From positions 1,178,001 through 1,242,000 of the forward strand of contig NZ_JAHZTD010000002.1 in assembly GCF_019599275.1 (NCBI RefSeq): a stretch of 64,000 nt of DNA, read 5' to 3'. How positions within the stretch are numbered: the stretch's first letter is position 1; each line of letters opens with the position of its first letter. Below are positions 1 through 7,767 of this stretch, piece after piece. Both the position numbers and the translations under genes were made by a program. The stretch comes from Hymenobacter sp. HSC-4F20 (GTDB lineage Bacteria; Bacteroidota; Bacteroidia; Cytophagales; Hymenobacteraceae). Under the pieces are notes generated by a model. The model saw only the letters and a list, made by a program, of their open reading frames with translations, was not told the DNA's origin and ran no database searches.

Positions 1-2
1 AG

Positions 3-170
3 CGCCAACCCAACGCCCCGGGCCAAGTATCGGAGCACATGGGCGGGCAAGCCACGGATGTGCCCGTGCAGGCTGCCGAAGGCGGTAGCCACGACCAGCC
101 GGCGGCTCCTTCCTCCGACCCGGCCGAAGAAATGAAGAATCGTCCGCAAAGCTCGGGAGTGGGCTCGTAA
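3..170 (+). CDS. C-terminal end of an unidentified protein (partial)
   Basis: An open frame enters from the left edge and ends at TAA 168-170. The visible 55 residues are hydrophilic and rich in Gly, Ala, Gln and Ser, ending in SSGVGS, with no recognisable domain. Codon use fits the neighbours, and a good intrinsic terminator follows 26 bases after the stop, which supports a real gene end. The family cannot be told from this tail; it looks like a low-complexity or disordered C-terminus. Confidence 0.55.
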   Translation, partial: RQPNAPGQVSEHMGGQATDVPVQAAEGGSHDQPAAPSSDPAEEMKNRPQSSGVGS

Positions 171-196
171 GCTCCCGGCTTAGCAGGAGCGCCTGC

Positions 197-226
197 AAGC
201 CGGCTCGCGTACGTGAGCCGGCTTTT
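197..226 (+). terminator. Intrinsic terminator after the partial gene
   Basis: A 10-base arm AAGCCGGCTC and its exact reverse complement GAGCCGGCTT are separated by 8 bases. The second arm runs into TTTT and a T-rich stretch on the plus strand, as expected for factor-independent termination. Confidence 0.75.
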
Positions 227-491
227 GCGTTTTCTCTGCCTACCAGCTTGGAGCAAGCAAGCTTGCGGAACCTACCCCTCCCGGCCAGGCAAACGAGCTC
301 CTGGTTAAGCAATGGCTCAGCTTCTGACGGCGGCTGGGCAAGCCCTTAACCTAGTCGAAAAAGAAGCACAGTCGGGCTACCTCAAAAAGCAACCAGGTGC
401 CCCCGAGCCCAATGTAATATAGCCGCCCCCCGATTTAGGCCGTAAAAAGAAAGCTACACCCGGTTTTACTTCTCACTTCACCTTCTGCACC
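227..491. other. Intergenic region before the TPM gene
   Basis: With the terminator, this makes about 320 bases without a gene. I see no convincing ORF, RNA or clear TAnnTTTG promoter box. The last 60 bases are pyrimidine-rich and must hold the leader of the TPM gene. Confidence 0.4.
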
Positions 492-1793
492 ATGCCCCGC
501 ACTATTCTTCTCTTACTGCTATGGGTAGCAGCCGTTCTGAGCTGGCCCACCCAAGCAGCCGCGGCCGATGAGCTGCCGCCGCGCCCTACCCCCTTCCGGT
601 TTGTAAATGACCAAGCGCAGTTGCTACCCGCCGCTGATGCCAAAACTTTGGAAAACGGCTTGCGCCGCTACGCTGATAAAACCGGTACGCAAATAGTGGT
701 GGTAACTGTTCCTTCCCTAGGCGGCCAAGATGTAGCCGACTATGCCCGGTCTTTGGGCACAGCCTGGGGCATTGGCCAACGCGAGAAAAACAACGGCGTG
801 GTGGTACTGCTGGGGGCCCAGGAACATAAAGTAACCATTCAGGCCGGTTCGGGCCTGCAAAGCCAAATCACGCCGGAGCTGACTTCGCGCGTCATTAACC
901 AGCAGATGACGCCCAGCTTTAAGCAGGGCCGCTATTTTGCCGGCCTTCGCTCGGGGCTTAATGCCCTGATGCTGGCCGCCGACCCTAACCCACGCCCTGA
1001 TGCCTCAGCGGCTACTGCCACTACTGAAAGTGGCGCCGCGGCTACCGGCTCCAGCGGCCTAAGCGCGGGCGCTTCAGGCAGTGGCCTAACCGATGAACTA
1101 CCATCCCAGGCTGGACCTACTAACCCAGTAGCAACTCCTGTTCCGGTTTCCGAACCTAGCTCATCGGGCTTTGGCCTGGGGACGCTGGTGTTGGGCGCAG
1201 TTGTTGTGCTAGGAGGCATCTGGCTTGTATCGAAGCTGTTTCGTCGGCGCACTCCTACCCCCGAGGCTGGCCCCAGTAGCAATGGTCCCGACTTTCTTCC
1301 TCGTCAGCCCAACGGCCCTGCCCGGGGGGGCTACGGTGGCCAGCAGCCCCCGATGCAGCAGGGCGGCGGACCGAACTTCTTCCCTAACTCTGGCCCTGGC
1401 CTGGGCGGGGGTGGCGGCAGCGGAGTAGGCGGCATGCTGATGACCGGAGCCGCGGCGGCAGCCGGTGCTTACCTAGGCAACCGCATGGCCCAGGGCCACG
1501 ACACGCACGATACAACTGCTTTCAACCCTGATACAGCCCCACACAACCTCGACCCAGGTGCCGCCGCTGCCGGGGCGGCAGGAGGAGCGGTAGGCGGTGG
1601 TTTCCCGGCCCTCGATGACTCCGCCGCTACCCCCGACGCGGGCCCAGACTACTTCGCCGACGACTACACCTCCGCCAACGACTCCGCTGACTACTTTTCA
1701 TCGGACGAAAGTGGTTCCTACGACGATATGTCATCCGACGACACAGGTGGCGGTGGGTTCGATAGTGACGATGACAACAGTGGTTCCTGGTAA
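492..1793 (+). CDS. Secreted, membrane-anchored TPM-domain protein
   Basis: Residues 1-25 form a signal peptide (hydrophobic LLLLLWVAAVLSW, Ala-rich cleavage region). Residues about 37-160 match the TPM domain (YgcG/Psb32-like), including the VVVTVPSLGG, NNGVVVLL and VTIQAGSGL stretches typical of the fold. A low-complexity linker follows, then one membrane helix (about 228-250) followed by basic residues, and a long Gly/Ala/Asp/Ser-rich tail. Known members sit in the envelope; proposed roles include phosphatase activity and help in assembling membrane complexes, but the bacterial function is poorly defined. The gene stands alone and converges on a small minus-strand gene across a strong hairpin. 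The fold is secure, the function is not. Confidence 0.85.
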   Translation: MPRTILLLLLWVAAVLSWPTQAAAADELPPRPTPFRFVNDQAQLLPAADAKTLENGLRRYADKTGTQIVVVTVPSLGGQDVADYARSLGTAWGIGQREKNNGVVVLLGAQEHKVTIQAGSGLQSQITPELTSRVINQQMTPSFKQGRYFAGLRSGLNALMLAADPNPRPDASAATATTESGAAATGSSGLSAGASGSGLTDELPSQAGPTNPVATPVPVSEPSSSGFGLGTLVLGAVVVLGGIWLVSKLFRRRTPTPEAGPSSNGPDFLPRQPNGPARGGYGGQQPPMQQGGGPNFFPNSGPGLGGGGGSGVGGMLMTGAAAAAGAYLGNRMAQGHDTHDTTAFNPDTAPHNLDPGAAAAGAAGGAVGGGFPALDDSAATPDAGPDYFADDYTSANDSADYFSSDESGSYDDMSSDDTGGGGFDSDDDNSGSW

Positions 1794-1871
1794 CGGCTAC
1801 TGACCAGGCCCAGGCTTACAACTGCCCATTGTACTTGGGGCTGCCTGTTTTTCGTGATAGTGTTGCTAGTA

Positions 1872-1915
1872 AACACCAAGGCCGGTTCCGTGCGTACGGA
1901 ACCGGCCTTGGTGTT
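1872..1915. terminator. Perfect 20-bp hairpin, bidirectional terminator
   Basis: Positions 1872-1891 are the exact reverse complement of 1896-1915, with a 4-base loop GCGT. It lies between convergent genes and probably ends transcription from both sides. There is no long T-run, so it may act as a strong stem or in mRNA 3'-end protection. Confidence 0.75.
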
Positions 1916-1928
1916 ATGAGGTGTAACC

Positions 1929-2237
1929 CTATTTCTTCTGGAGGGAGCGGGTAGGCACGCCTACTTTCACGCTGGGGGTAAGCTGCTTGCGTTTGCGCTG
2001 CGCCTTCCGCCGAAGCTTCCACCGACGCAGCGGGCCCAGCTTTTTCATTTTATGCCGGCTGTTGCCCCGGTACGGCTTATAGTTGGGCCGGCCGCGCTTG
2101 TAAGAGCGCCGTATGAACGGCGTGCTCACCACCATTTCCGTATTAACTGACGCACTACTGCCCGTTTCAGCCCGGGCCGGCTCTGGTTCCAGAAACATCA
2201 GGAAGGCCAAAAGCAACAAGAGTATCGTTTTGAACAT
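1929..2237 (-). CDS. Small exported basic protein of unknown function
   Basis: This 102-residue protein has a clear signal peptide (MFKTILLLLLAFLMFL, cleavage near ARA-E). The mature part is short and very basic, with a dense Lys/Arg segment (KKLGPLRRWKLRRKAQRKRK) in the C-terminal half. I recognise no family. The charge suggests binding to an anionic polymer such as surface polysaccharide or nucleic acid, but that is inference only. Upstream lies a markedly AT-rich intergenic region that probably contains its promoter. The downstream hairpin at 1872-1915 is its likely terminator. Confidence 0.6.
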   Translation of the reverse strand: MFKTILLLLLAFLMFLEPEPARAETGSSASVNTEMVVSTPFIRRSYKRGRPNYKPYRGNSRHKMKKLGPLRRWKLRRKAQRKRKQLTPSVKVGVPTRSLQKK

Positions 2238-2670
2238 AAGAAAGAATGAGTGGTGAGAAGAAGATTACTTACAAGGCGTTTCTAAGATAGAAGTAATCTC
2301 ACTATAATTCTCACTATCAGCCTGTATAAAGTTTTTATATAAGAATAGTTATAAATATCACAGTGTGCCACAGCCCTGCTATTAACAATATTTTATATGA
2401 CATTTTTCATAAAACCGATGTATATACTTACGTTTCAGCGAGCAGAAATATCCGCAGGTGACCTATTTAGGCCCTCCGCTTCGGTATACCCAGCACCAGA
2501 AGCTGGCTACAGCAGTAATTGTCCGTGCTACGTTTGGCGCAGCTTGCTCCGGTGCAGTGCCTAACACCTCCCCGCACTTTCAGAAAGCCAACAGACCGCA
2601 CCCATACGCCACTCACTGAACAGTGCGTACGCTTGGCCTGGCTTGCCAGGCTACCTGTAGCGTGCCCTAC
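2238..2670. other. AT-rich intergenic region
   Basis: About 430 bases lie between two minus-strand genes. The part 2280-2440 is far more AT-rich than the surrounding genome and has no convincing ORF; the rest is ordinary GC-rich DNA. It most likely holds the promoter of the small basic protein. I found no palindrome or RNA structure in it. Confidence 0.45.
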
Positions 2671-3090
2671 CTACCGCTGGGCAAGCAGCCACCGTACCGC
2701 CTCGCCTTCGTCGGTGAACTGGTTTAGCGAGCAATAATTGCCGTGGGTGTAAGGAAGCGGGGGCAACGTATCGTCGTGCACATCCTCCAGCTGGTAAGGC
2801 GCCACCAGGAACGCCAGGTAGGTATGGTCGCCGAGGTGCTGGCGCAGCAAGGGGTAGAACACCGTAGTTAACCAGTGCACGTCGCGGGCATCTACTTCCA
2901 ACCGACGGCGTGAGTCAATCAGCCAGCGGCGGCAGGAGTCGCAGGTGGCTGCGTAGCGCAGTACTTCCTGGTAGCCGGCCCGCAGCTCGTGCGAGGCAGT
3001 GGGGCGGGTCCACCGGGCCGCCACAATGCCCAGGTCGGGGCGGTGCGTCAGATGCAGGAAGTCGGCGAGGGTAGTGGACGTGGAGGTCAT
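2671..3090 (-). CDS. Unknown conserved protein, paralogue of the gene at 17054-17476
   Basis: This is a 139-residue soluble protein with no signal peptide. It shares a core with the protein at 17054-17476: RWLIDSRRRLEVD here against YWLLDARRRFNTD there, then a conserved Trp, F-x-P-x-LR, LG and YLA-x-L-x-AP. The order of predicted strands and helices, with an early Asp-Arg-Arg-Arg motif, recalls STAS or SpoIIAA-like folds, but I cannot establish that. It has no operon partner. The start ATG at 3090 gives an N-terminus that aligns with the paralogue's alternative start. The function is unknown. Confidence 0.65.
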   Translation of the reverse strand: MTSTSTTLADFLHLTHRPDLGIVAARWTRPTASHELRAGYQEVLRYAATCDSCRRWLIDSRRRLEVDARDVHWLTTVFYPLLRQHLGDHTYLAFLVAPYQLEDVHDDTLPPLPYTHGNYCSLNQFTDEGEAVRWLLAQR

Positions 3091-3358
3091 GCCAGGTGAA
3101 AGGTAAGAACTAAACGCAACAAGTATTCTGAGTACGGCCCCGGGTGGCCCCTTGTTGGCCTTGCTACCTTACTCAGTGCCTCTGTACTTGTCCGGCGGTA
3201 TGCTGCTTGGTGGTTTATGCCCTCCGGAGGTCACCCTCCCCCGTCAGGCGAATACCGTGGCCAGAGCCCGCCCCCGTCCGAAACCAGCCTGCCAGGCAAC
3301 GCAACCGGCCCGACTACCACAAGGCAGCCGGGCCGGAAAAACAGAAGTCGGGGCGCCG

Positions 3359-4945
3359 CTATTTGGTGCTGATTATAATGGCGCCCTGGCGGCCTTTCGC
3401 TCCGTATTTCTTGGTAGCACGCTCCGCATCCAGCACGTTCACCGATATGATCTGGTCGACCGGGATGTTGGCTTGCTCTACCGTTGCCTCCTTATCATTA
3501 ATGATCAGCAGACGCCCGGCCAGGTCAGCCGAGCTGATGCCCCGACCGGCCCCTACTGAGCTGAGTACGCGCTGATCGGCCGCTGCGGCTGGCCTCATAA
3601 CGATGTTGTGCTCCTTGATGAAGGTCTGCACGGCCGCCGAGTCTTTGTTCTTTTTTGTGATGATGAGAATGGCGCCGTCTGCTGCTTTTTCCCCAAAGGC
3701 TTTGCGGCCTTGTTCACCTGTCAGCACGTTCATGCTCTCAATGGCTTTCGGATCAAGGGCGTACACGGCCTCTTTCGTGCTGGGCTGCCCATCCAGGAAG
3801 TACAGCGGCTCGGCAGCAGCGGCGGTCAGCGGCTGTCCATCGGCCGAAAACAACACTTTCTCCGGCCGCCGGCCGTAGGCAATTTCGGCCCGGTAGCGCA
3901 GGTTGCTACCGTCGGCAGCACGCACTTCGGTCAGGCCAATGAGGCGGTAGCCCGGGTACTGCTGCACAATGTACGCCAGCGCTGCCGGGGGTAGGGCGCT
4001 GATGGGGGCAGGCGTTTCTACCTCCGTACTGACAGCCGGCGCGGGGGCACTCAGCATGGCAGAGGTAGCCTCGGGGGCCGAAAAGCTAAGCAGGCCCAGG
4101 GCCAGGGGCAGGACGAGCAGGTAGCGGCTGGCCTGCACCCGCGACGATTTCAGGGAATTCATCATCTGGATACGGTTTTTGAGGGTGATAAATGAGAAGG
4201 GAGTAACCAGCGCCGGCCCCGGCGCAAGAGTGCTGAGCTGCACCAGGCTGTATTGATAGTCGCGGGGGCTGACGTGGCCAGCCCGCAGCACGGCAGCATC
4301 AGTAATAAACTCCAGGTTTTCCTGTATGGCCCGCAGCAGCAGCCACGCTCCCGGGTTCCACCACCCGAAAATGCGCTGTGCGTGGCCCAGCAGCACGTCC
4401 AAGGTGTGCCACTGCCGCACATGCACCTGCTCGTGCAGCAGAATGGCTGGTAATTCCGCCCGTGCGTGCTGGGCCGGATTCAGATAGATGGTGCGCCAAA
4501 AGGAAAACGGGTTGATAGCGGCAGCCACTTCCCGAAACCTTACCCCCGCTACCTGTGCCGGGCGGGAGGCGCGGTGCACCCCAGCCAGCGAGGCACCCTG
4601 CACCAGCAGGCGTAGCGTCATGAACCCTACCCCTACCCAGTAGATAGCCAGCAGCCAGAACCCACCCGTAACGCTCGTTCCGGCGGGGGGCATCGACGCT
4701 GCGGCGCTGCTTCCTGCCCAGCTGGGCAGCAGCACACTCAGCTGATTTTCCAGAGCTGCCGGCCGGGGTAGCAGCACCGATACATCCAGCAGCGGGTATG
4801 TGGCCGAGAATAGCACTACCCCTGCCAGATACAGCCGGTTCAGCGTATGAAACGTAAGCCGACGCAACAGGGCGTAGTACAGCCCAAGCAGCACCGACAG
4901 CGCCAAGTTGGCCTTAATCAGATACAGTAACAAAGCCGGAATCAT
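3359..4945 (-). CDS. M56 (BlaR1-type) membrane metallopeptidase with plug-like C-terminal repeats
   Basis: The protein has 528 residues with membrane helices at about 5-27, 38-60, 96-118 and 270-290. The zinc site is HEQVH (171-175), followed by the conserved NPGAW and ENLEF-TDAAVL motifs of BlaR1/M56 proteases. Such proteins cleave the partner BlaI repressor after sensing an envelope signal. There is no penicillin-binding sensor domain; instead the periplasmic part carries two repeats (about 380-445 and 480-528) resembling TonB-receptor plug domains (PLYFLDGQPS..., GAILIITKK and again GAIIISTK). Its start overlaps the blaI-like stop as ATGA, so the two are co-translated. The signal sensed is unknown, and no beta-lactamase is nearby. 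Confidence 0.88.
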   Translation of the reverse strand: MIPALLLYLIKANLALSVLLGLYYALLRRLTFHTLNRLYLAGVVLFSATYPLLDVSVLLPRPAALENQLSVLLPSWAGSSAAASMPPAGTSVTGGFWLLAIYWVGVGFMTLRLLVQGASLAGVHRASRPAQVAGVRFREVAAAINPFSFWRTIYLNPAQHARAELPAILLHEQVHVRQWHTLDVLLGHAQRIFGWWNPGAWLLLRAIQENLEFITDAAVLRAGHVSPRDYQYSLVQLSTLAPGPALVTPFSFITLKNRIQMMNSLKSSRVQASRYLLVLPLALGLLSFSAPEATSAMLSAPAPAVSTEVETPAPISALPPAALAYIVQQYPGYRLIGLTEVRAADGSNLRYRAEIAYGRRPEKVLFSADGQPLTAAAAEPLYFLDGQPSTKEAVYALDPKAIESMNVLTGEQGRKAFGEKAADGAILIITKKNKDSAAVQTFIKEHNIVMRPAAAADQRVLSSVGAGRGISSADLAGRLLIINDKEATVEQANIPVDQIISVNVLDAERATKKYGAKGRQGAIIISTK

Positions 4946-5313
4946 GACTGCGGGGGCTGTTGTTGCTCAATCATCCGCACAATCTCCTTGAGCTCCTCAG
5001 CACTGATTTTCTGCTCCTTGGCAAAAAACGAAACCAGCTCTTTGTAGGAGTTGCGGAAGTAGTCGCCCACGAAGGTGCCCAGGAACCGCTTGCGGTAATC
5101 TTCGGCCGGAATCAGGGGCGTGAAGCGGTAAGTGTTGCCCAGCTTTTCGCTGCGCAGGTAGCCTTTGCGCTCCAGGTTGCGCACTGTGGAGGCCAGGGTA
5201 GTGTAAGGCGGGCGGGGCTCGGGCAACAGCTCCAGCACGTCTTTGATAAAGCCGCCATTAAGCTGCCAGAAGCCGCGCATAGCCTCCTCCTCGGGTTGGG
5301 TAAGTCGTTCCAT
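4942..5313 (-). CDS. BlaI/MecI/CopY-family transcriptional repressor
   Basis: This 123-residue winged-helix repressor has the family signature near the N-terminus (MERLTQPEEEAMRGFWQLNG) and the segment PPYTTLASTVRNLERKGYLR, the recognition helix and wing. The C-terminal half is the dimerisation region where the partner M56 protease normally cleaves. It is the first gene of a two-gene operon, with a 4-base ATGA overlap to the protease. A palindrome just upstream (5332-5347) is the likely operator, giving autoregulation. The regulon beyond this operon cannot be seen here. Confidence 0.9.
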   Translation of the reverse strand: MERLTQPEEEAMRGFWQLNGGFIKDVLELLPEPRPPYTTLASTVRNLERKGYLRSEKLGNTYRFTPLIPAEDYRKRFLGTFVGDYFRNSYKELVSFFAKEQKISAEELKEIVRMIEQQQPPQS

Positions 5314-5331
5314 ATCAGAATTTACTATCTT

Positions 5332-5347
5332 TTCGTAATACTACGAA
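5332..5347. promoter_or_regulatory. Probable BlaI-type operator
   Basis: TTCGTAATACTACGAA is an inverted repeat with 6-base arms TTCGTA/TACGAA, about 20 bases upstream of the repressor start. TTCGTA recurs at 5351-5356. Dyads with TAC/GTA cores are typical of BlaI/MecI operators, so autorepression is likely. Confidence 0.6.
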
Positions 5348-5394
5348 CATTTCGTAAATAGATATAAAAAGTAGACGACTATTTTTCGATAGCG

Positions 5395-5432
5395 CCCAAA
5401 AAAGGCGACCTACTTCGTGCAGGTCGCCTTTT
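5395..5432 (-). terminator. Terminator of the first M13 gene
   Basis: Arms 5400-5411 and 5421-5432 (AGGTCGCC core) form a 12-bp stem with a 9-base loop. On the minus strand the stem is followed by a run of six T, ending transcription that arrives from the M13 gene ending at 5553. Confidence 0.8.
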
Positions 5433-5552
5433 ATATGTCTCGTATAGGGTCATCCTGCCACGATTGGCGAAGCACGACAGCCGGTGTAGCAAGCTCAGCA
5501 TCGCCGAGGCGCCAGAGGTTGCGTTTCTACAGAGGTTGGGCTGCTCGCGGGC

Positions 5553-7673
5553 TTACCAAACGCGGGCGCGCACATTCTGGGCGCGTACCATTTTGGCATC
5601 CTCTTTACAGCCGAACGCCTCGTAGAACTCGGGCATGTTCATGAGCGGGCCGTTGGTGCGGAATTGGGCCGGGGAGTGCGGATCGGTCAGCACCTGCTGC
5701 CGTAGATATTCGGGGCGGGCGTTGGTACGCCAGATCTGAGCCCAGGCCAGGAAGAAGCGCTGCTCCGGTGTGAAACCATCGTACTTGGGCCGGGGGCCGT
5801 TGCCGTATTTCTGCTGCAATTGCTTTTGTAGGGCGCTGTAGGCCACACTCAATCCTCCGAAGTCGGCCAGGTTTTCGCCCATAGTCAGCTTGCCGTTCAC
5901 GTACACGGAATCCAAGGGCTGGAAGGCCGAGTACTGCTTGCCTACCAGGTCGGCACGCTGGGTAAACTTCTCAGCATCCTCCTTGGTCCACCAGTCGCGC
6001 AGGTTGCCTTCGGCGTCGGACTGGCGGCCCTGGTCGTCGAAGCCATGGGTGATTTCGTGGCCGATAACGGCTCCCATGCCGCCGTAGTTGACCGCATCAT
6101 CGGCCTTGGGGTCGAAGAACGGGGGCTGCATGATGCCCGCGGGGAAGGTAATGTCGTTCATGGATGAGTTGTAGGAAGCATTCACCGTGGGCGGGGTGAA
6201 GCGCCATTCGGTACGGTCAATCGGCTTACCGTACTTGCTCACGTTGTCGTTGTAGGACCACTGCCGGGCGGCCAGCACGTTTTTCAGGTACGACTCGCGC
6301 GAGATGGTCAGGGCCGAGTAGTCCTTCCACTTATCGGGGTAACCGATTTTCACGGTGAAAGCATTCAGCTTTTTCAGGGCCTCCTGTTTGGTCGCGTCGC
6401 TCATCCAGTCAAGCTGCTGAATGTGCTCCGCCATGGAGGCCTTGATGTTGTTGACCATTTCCAGGGCCTTCTGCTTGGTTTCCGGCGTGAAAGTCTTATC
6501 CACGTAGAGCTGGCCGAAGGCCTGGCCCAGGGCCTGGTCGGTGGCGCCCAGCATACGTTTCCAGCGGGGCTGCTGCTGCTTGGCACCCGTCAGCGTCTGC
6601 TGAAAGCGGAAGGCTTCGTCGGCGTAAGCTTTGGGTAGGGCCGAGCTAACGGAGCTTACCAGCTGCCAGTCGAGGTAGCTTTTGAGGTTGGCCAGCGGCT
6701 CTTGCTTCATAAGGGTACTCACTTCCTTAAAGAAAGCCGGCTGGCCCACAATGACTTCCTTAGCTGCCCCCAGCTTGTTTTGCGCCAGCAGGGTAGGCAG
6801 ACCGATGTTGGGGAACTGCTGGTTGGCCTCGGCCACCGTCATCTTGTTGTAATTCGCATACGGGTCGCGCAGCTCCACGCGGCTCTTGCTGGCCTTGGCC
6901 AGGCGCGTTTCAATGGCCAACACGGCCGCGGCTTTCTTGGTAGCCGTAGCCTCCGGGTCGCCCATAAGCTTGAACGTGTTGGTCATGTAGGCCACGTAGG
7001 CGTTACGCACGGCTTTAGAGCGGGCATCGTCCTTGAGGTAGTAGTCTCGGTCGGGCATGACCAGGCCACCCTGGCCCAGGTTCACGGCGTACACGGTGCT
7101 GTTTTTCCGGTCGGGGCTCACGCCGGCCCGGAAAAAAGCGCCCGTACCCAGAGCCTGGTGGCGGGCTACTACGGCTTGCAACTCCTTGACATTCTTAGCG
7201 GCGGCAATGCGGGCCAACTCCGGTTTGAGAGGCGTGATGCCAGCACGCTCAATGGCCACTGAGTCCATGGCCGAGGCGTAGTAGTCGCCGACTTTCTGCA
7301 GGTTGCTGCCTTTAGGCGCATTGCGATTGGCGGCGGCTTCCTCCAGAATCTGCCGGCTCACGGCGTTGTTCTGGTCGGCCAGCTGCTGGAAGCTGCCCCA
7401 GCGGACCTCGCTAGCCGGAATGGCCGTGTTCTTGAGCCAGGTGCCGCTAGCGAAATGGAAAAAATCGTCGCAGGGTGCCACCGAACGGTCGATGTTGGCA
7501 ACGGCCAGGCCCACCCCGGGTACGCTGGGCGCTTCTGGGGTAGTAGTGGTGGTAGCTGCCACCGCCGTAGTAGGTGTGGCCGCCGTAGCAGCCGGTTTCG
7601 ATGATTTACAGCTGGTTACGGCCAAGCTTGCCACCGACAGGGCTGCCAGCGCCAGGGTATTCTGGTTTTTCAT
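5553..7673 (-). CDS. M13-family zinc metallopeptidase lipoprotein, copy 1
   Basis: This 706-residue neprilysin/PepO-like peptidase has a lipoprotein signal with Cys22 (AVTSC). It carries the M13 catalytic set: HEITH at 539-543 in the context VIGHEITHGFDDQGR, the third zinc ligand in ENLADFGG (Glu600), and a conserved C-terminal region ending in the family's tryptophan. Family members cleave oligopeptides; the lipid anchor places this one in the envelope. The N-terminal linker is a low-complexity Thr/Ala stretch. It is the last of three tandem paralogues, each with its own signal peptide and spacing, so probably separately transcribed. Its 3' third is almost identical to copy 2. Confidence 0.93.
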   Translation of the reverse strand: MKNQNTLALAALSVASLAVTSCKSSKPAATAATPTTAVAATTTTTPEAPSVPGVGLAVANIDRSVAPCDDFFHFASGTWLKNTAIPASEVRWGSFQQLADQNNAVSRQILEEAAANRNAPKGSNLQKVGDYYASAMDSVAIERAGITPLKPELARIAAAKNVKELQAVVARHQALGTGAFFRAGVSPDRKNSTVYAVNLGQGGLVMPDRDYYLKDDARSKAVRNAYVAYMTNTFKLMGDPEATATKKAAAVLAIETRLAKASKSRVELRDPYANYNKMTVAEANQQFPNIGLPTLLAQNKLGAAKEVIVGQPAFFKEVSTLMKQEPLANLKSYLDWQLVSSVSSALPKAYADEAFRFQQTLTGAKQQQPRWKRMLGATDQALGQAFGQLYVDKTFTPETKQKALEMVNNIKASMAEHIQQLDWMSDATKQEALKKLNAFTVKIGYPDKWKDYSALTISRESYLKNVLAARQWSYNDNVSKYGKPIDRTEWRFTPPTVNASYNSSMNDITFPAGIMQPPFFDPKADDAVNYGGMGAVIGHEITHGFDDQGRQSDAEGNLRDWWTKEDAEKFTQRADLVGKQYSAFQPLDSVYVNGKLTMGENLADFGGLSVAYSALQKQLQQKYGNGPRPKYDGFTPEQRFFLAWAQIWRTNARPEYLRQQVLTDPHSPAQFRTNGPLMNMPEFYEAFGCKEDAKMVRAQNVRARVW

Positions 7674-7705
7674 AGATGCAGGAAATACGAAGAAGAGAAA
7701 AAGAG

Positions 7706-7735
7706 AAAAGCGAGCTACCTGGGTAGCCCGCTTTT
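7706..7735 (-). terminator. Terminator of the second M13 gene
   Basis: Arms 7706-7719 and 7722-7735 form a 14-bp stem (one G-U pair when read on the minus strand), followed on the minus strand by a T-rich tract. It ends the gene stopping at 7768 and separates it from copy 1. Confidence 0.7.
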
Positions 7736-7767
7736 CAATCTACTTATTTACACTATCTTACCCAATA

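Noticed and set aside
3144-3575. Two overlapping plus-strand frames between the unknown gene and the M56 gene
   Set aside because: They run into the end of the M56 gene on the opposite strand and have no protein-like composition.
3359-5313. Beta-lactam resistance locus
   Set aside because: The pair is BlaI/M56-like, but there is no beta-lactamase or PBP2a gene and no penicillin-binding sensor domain.
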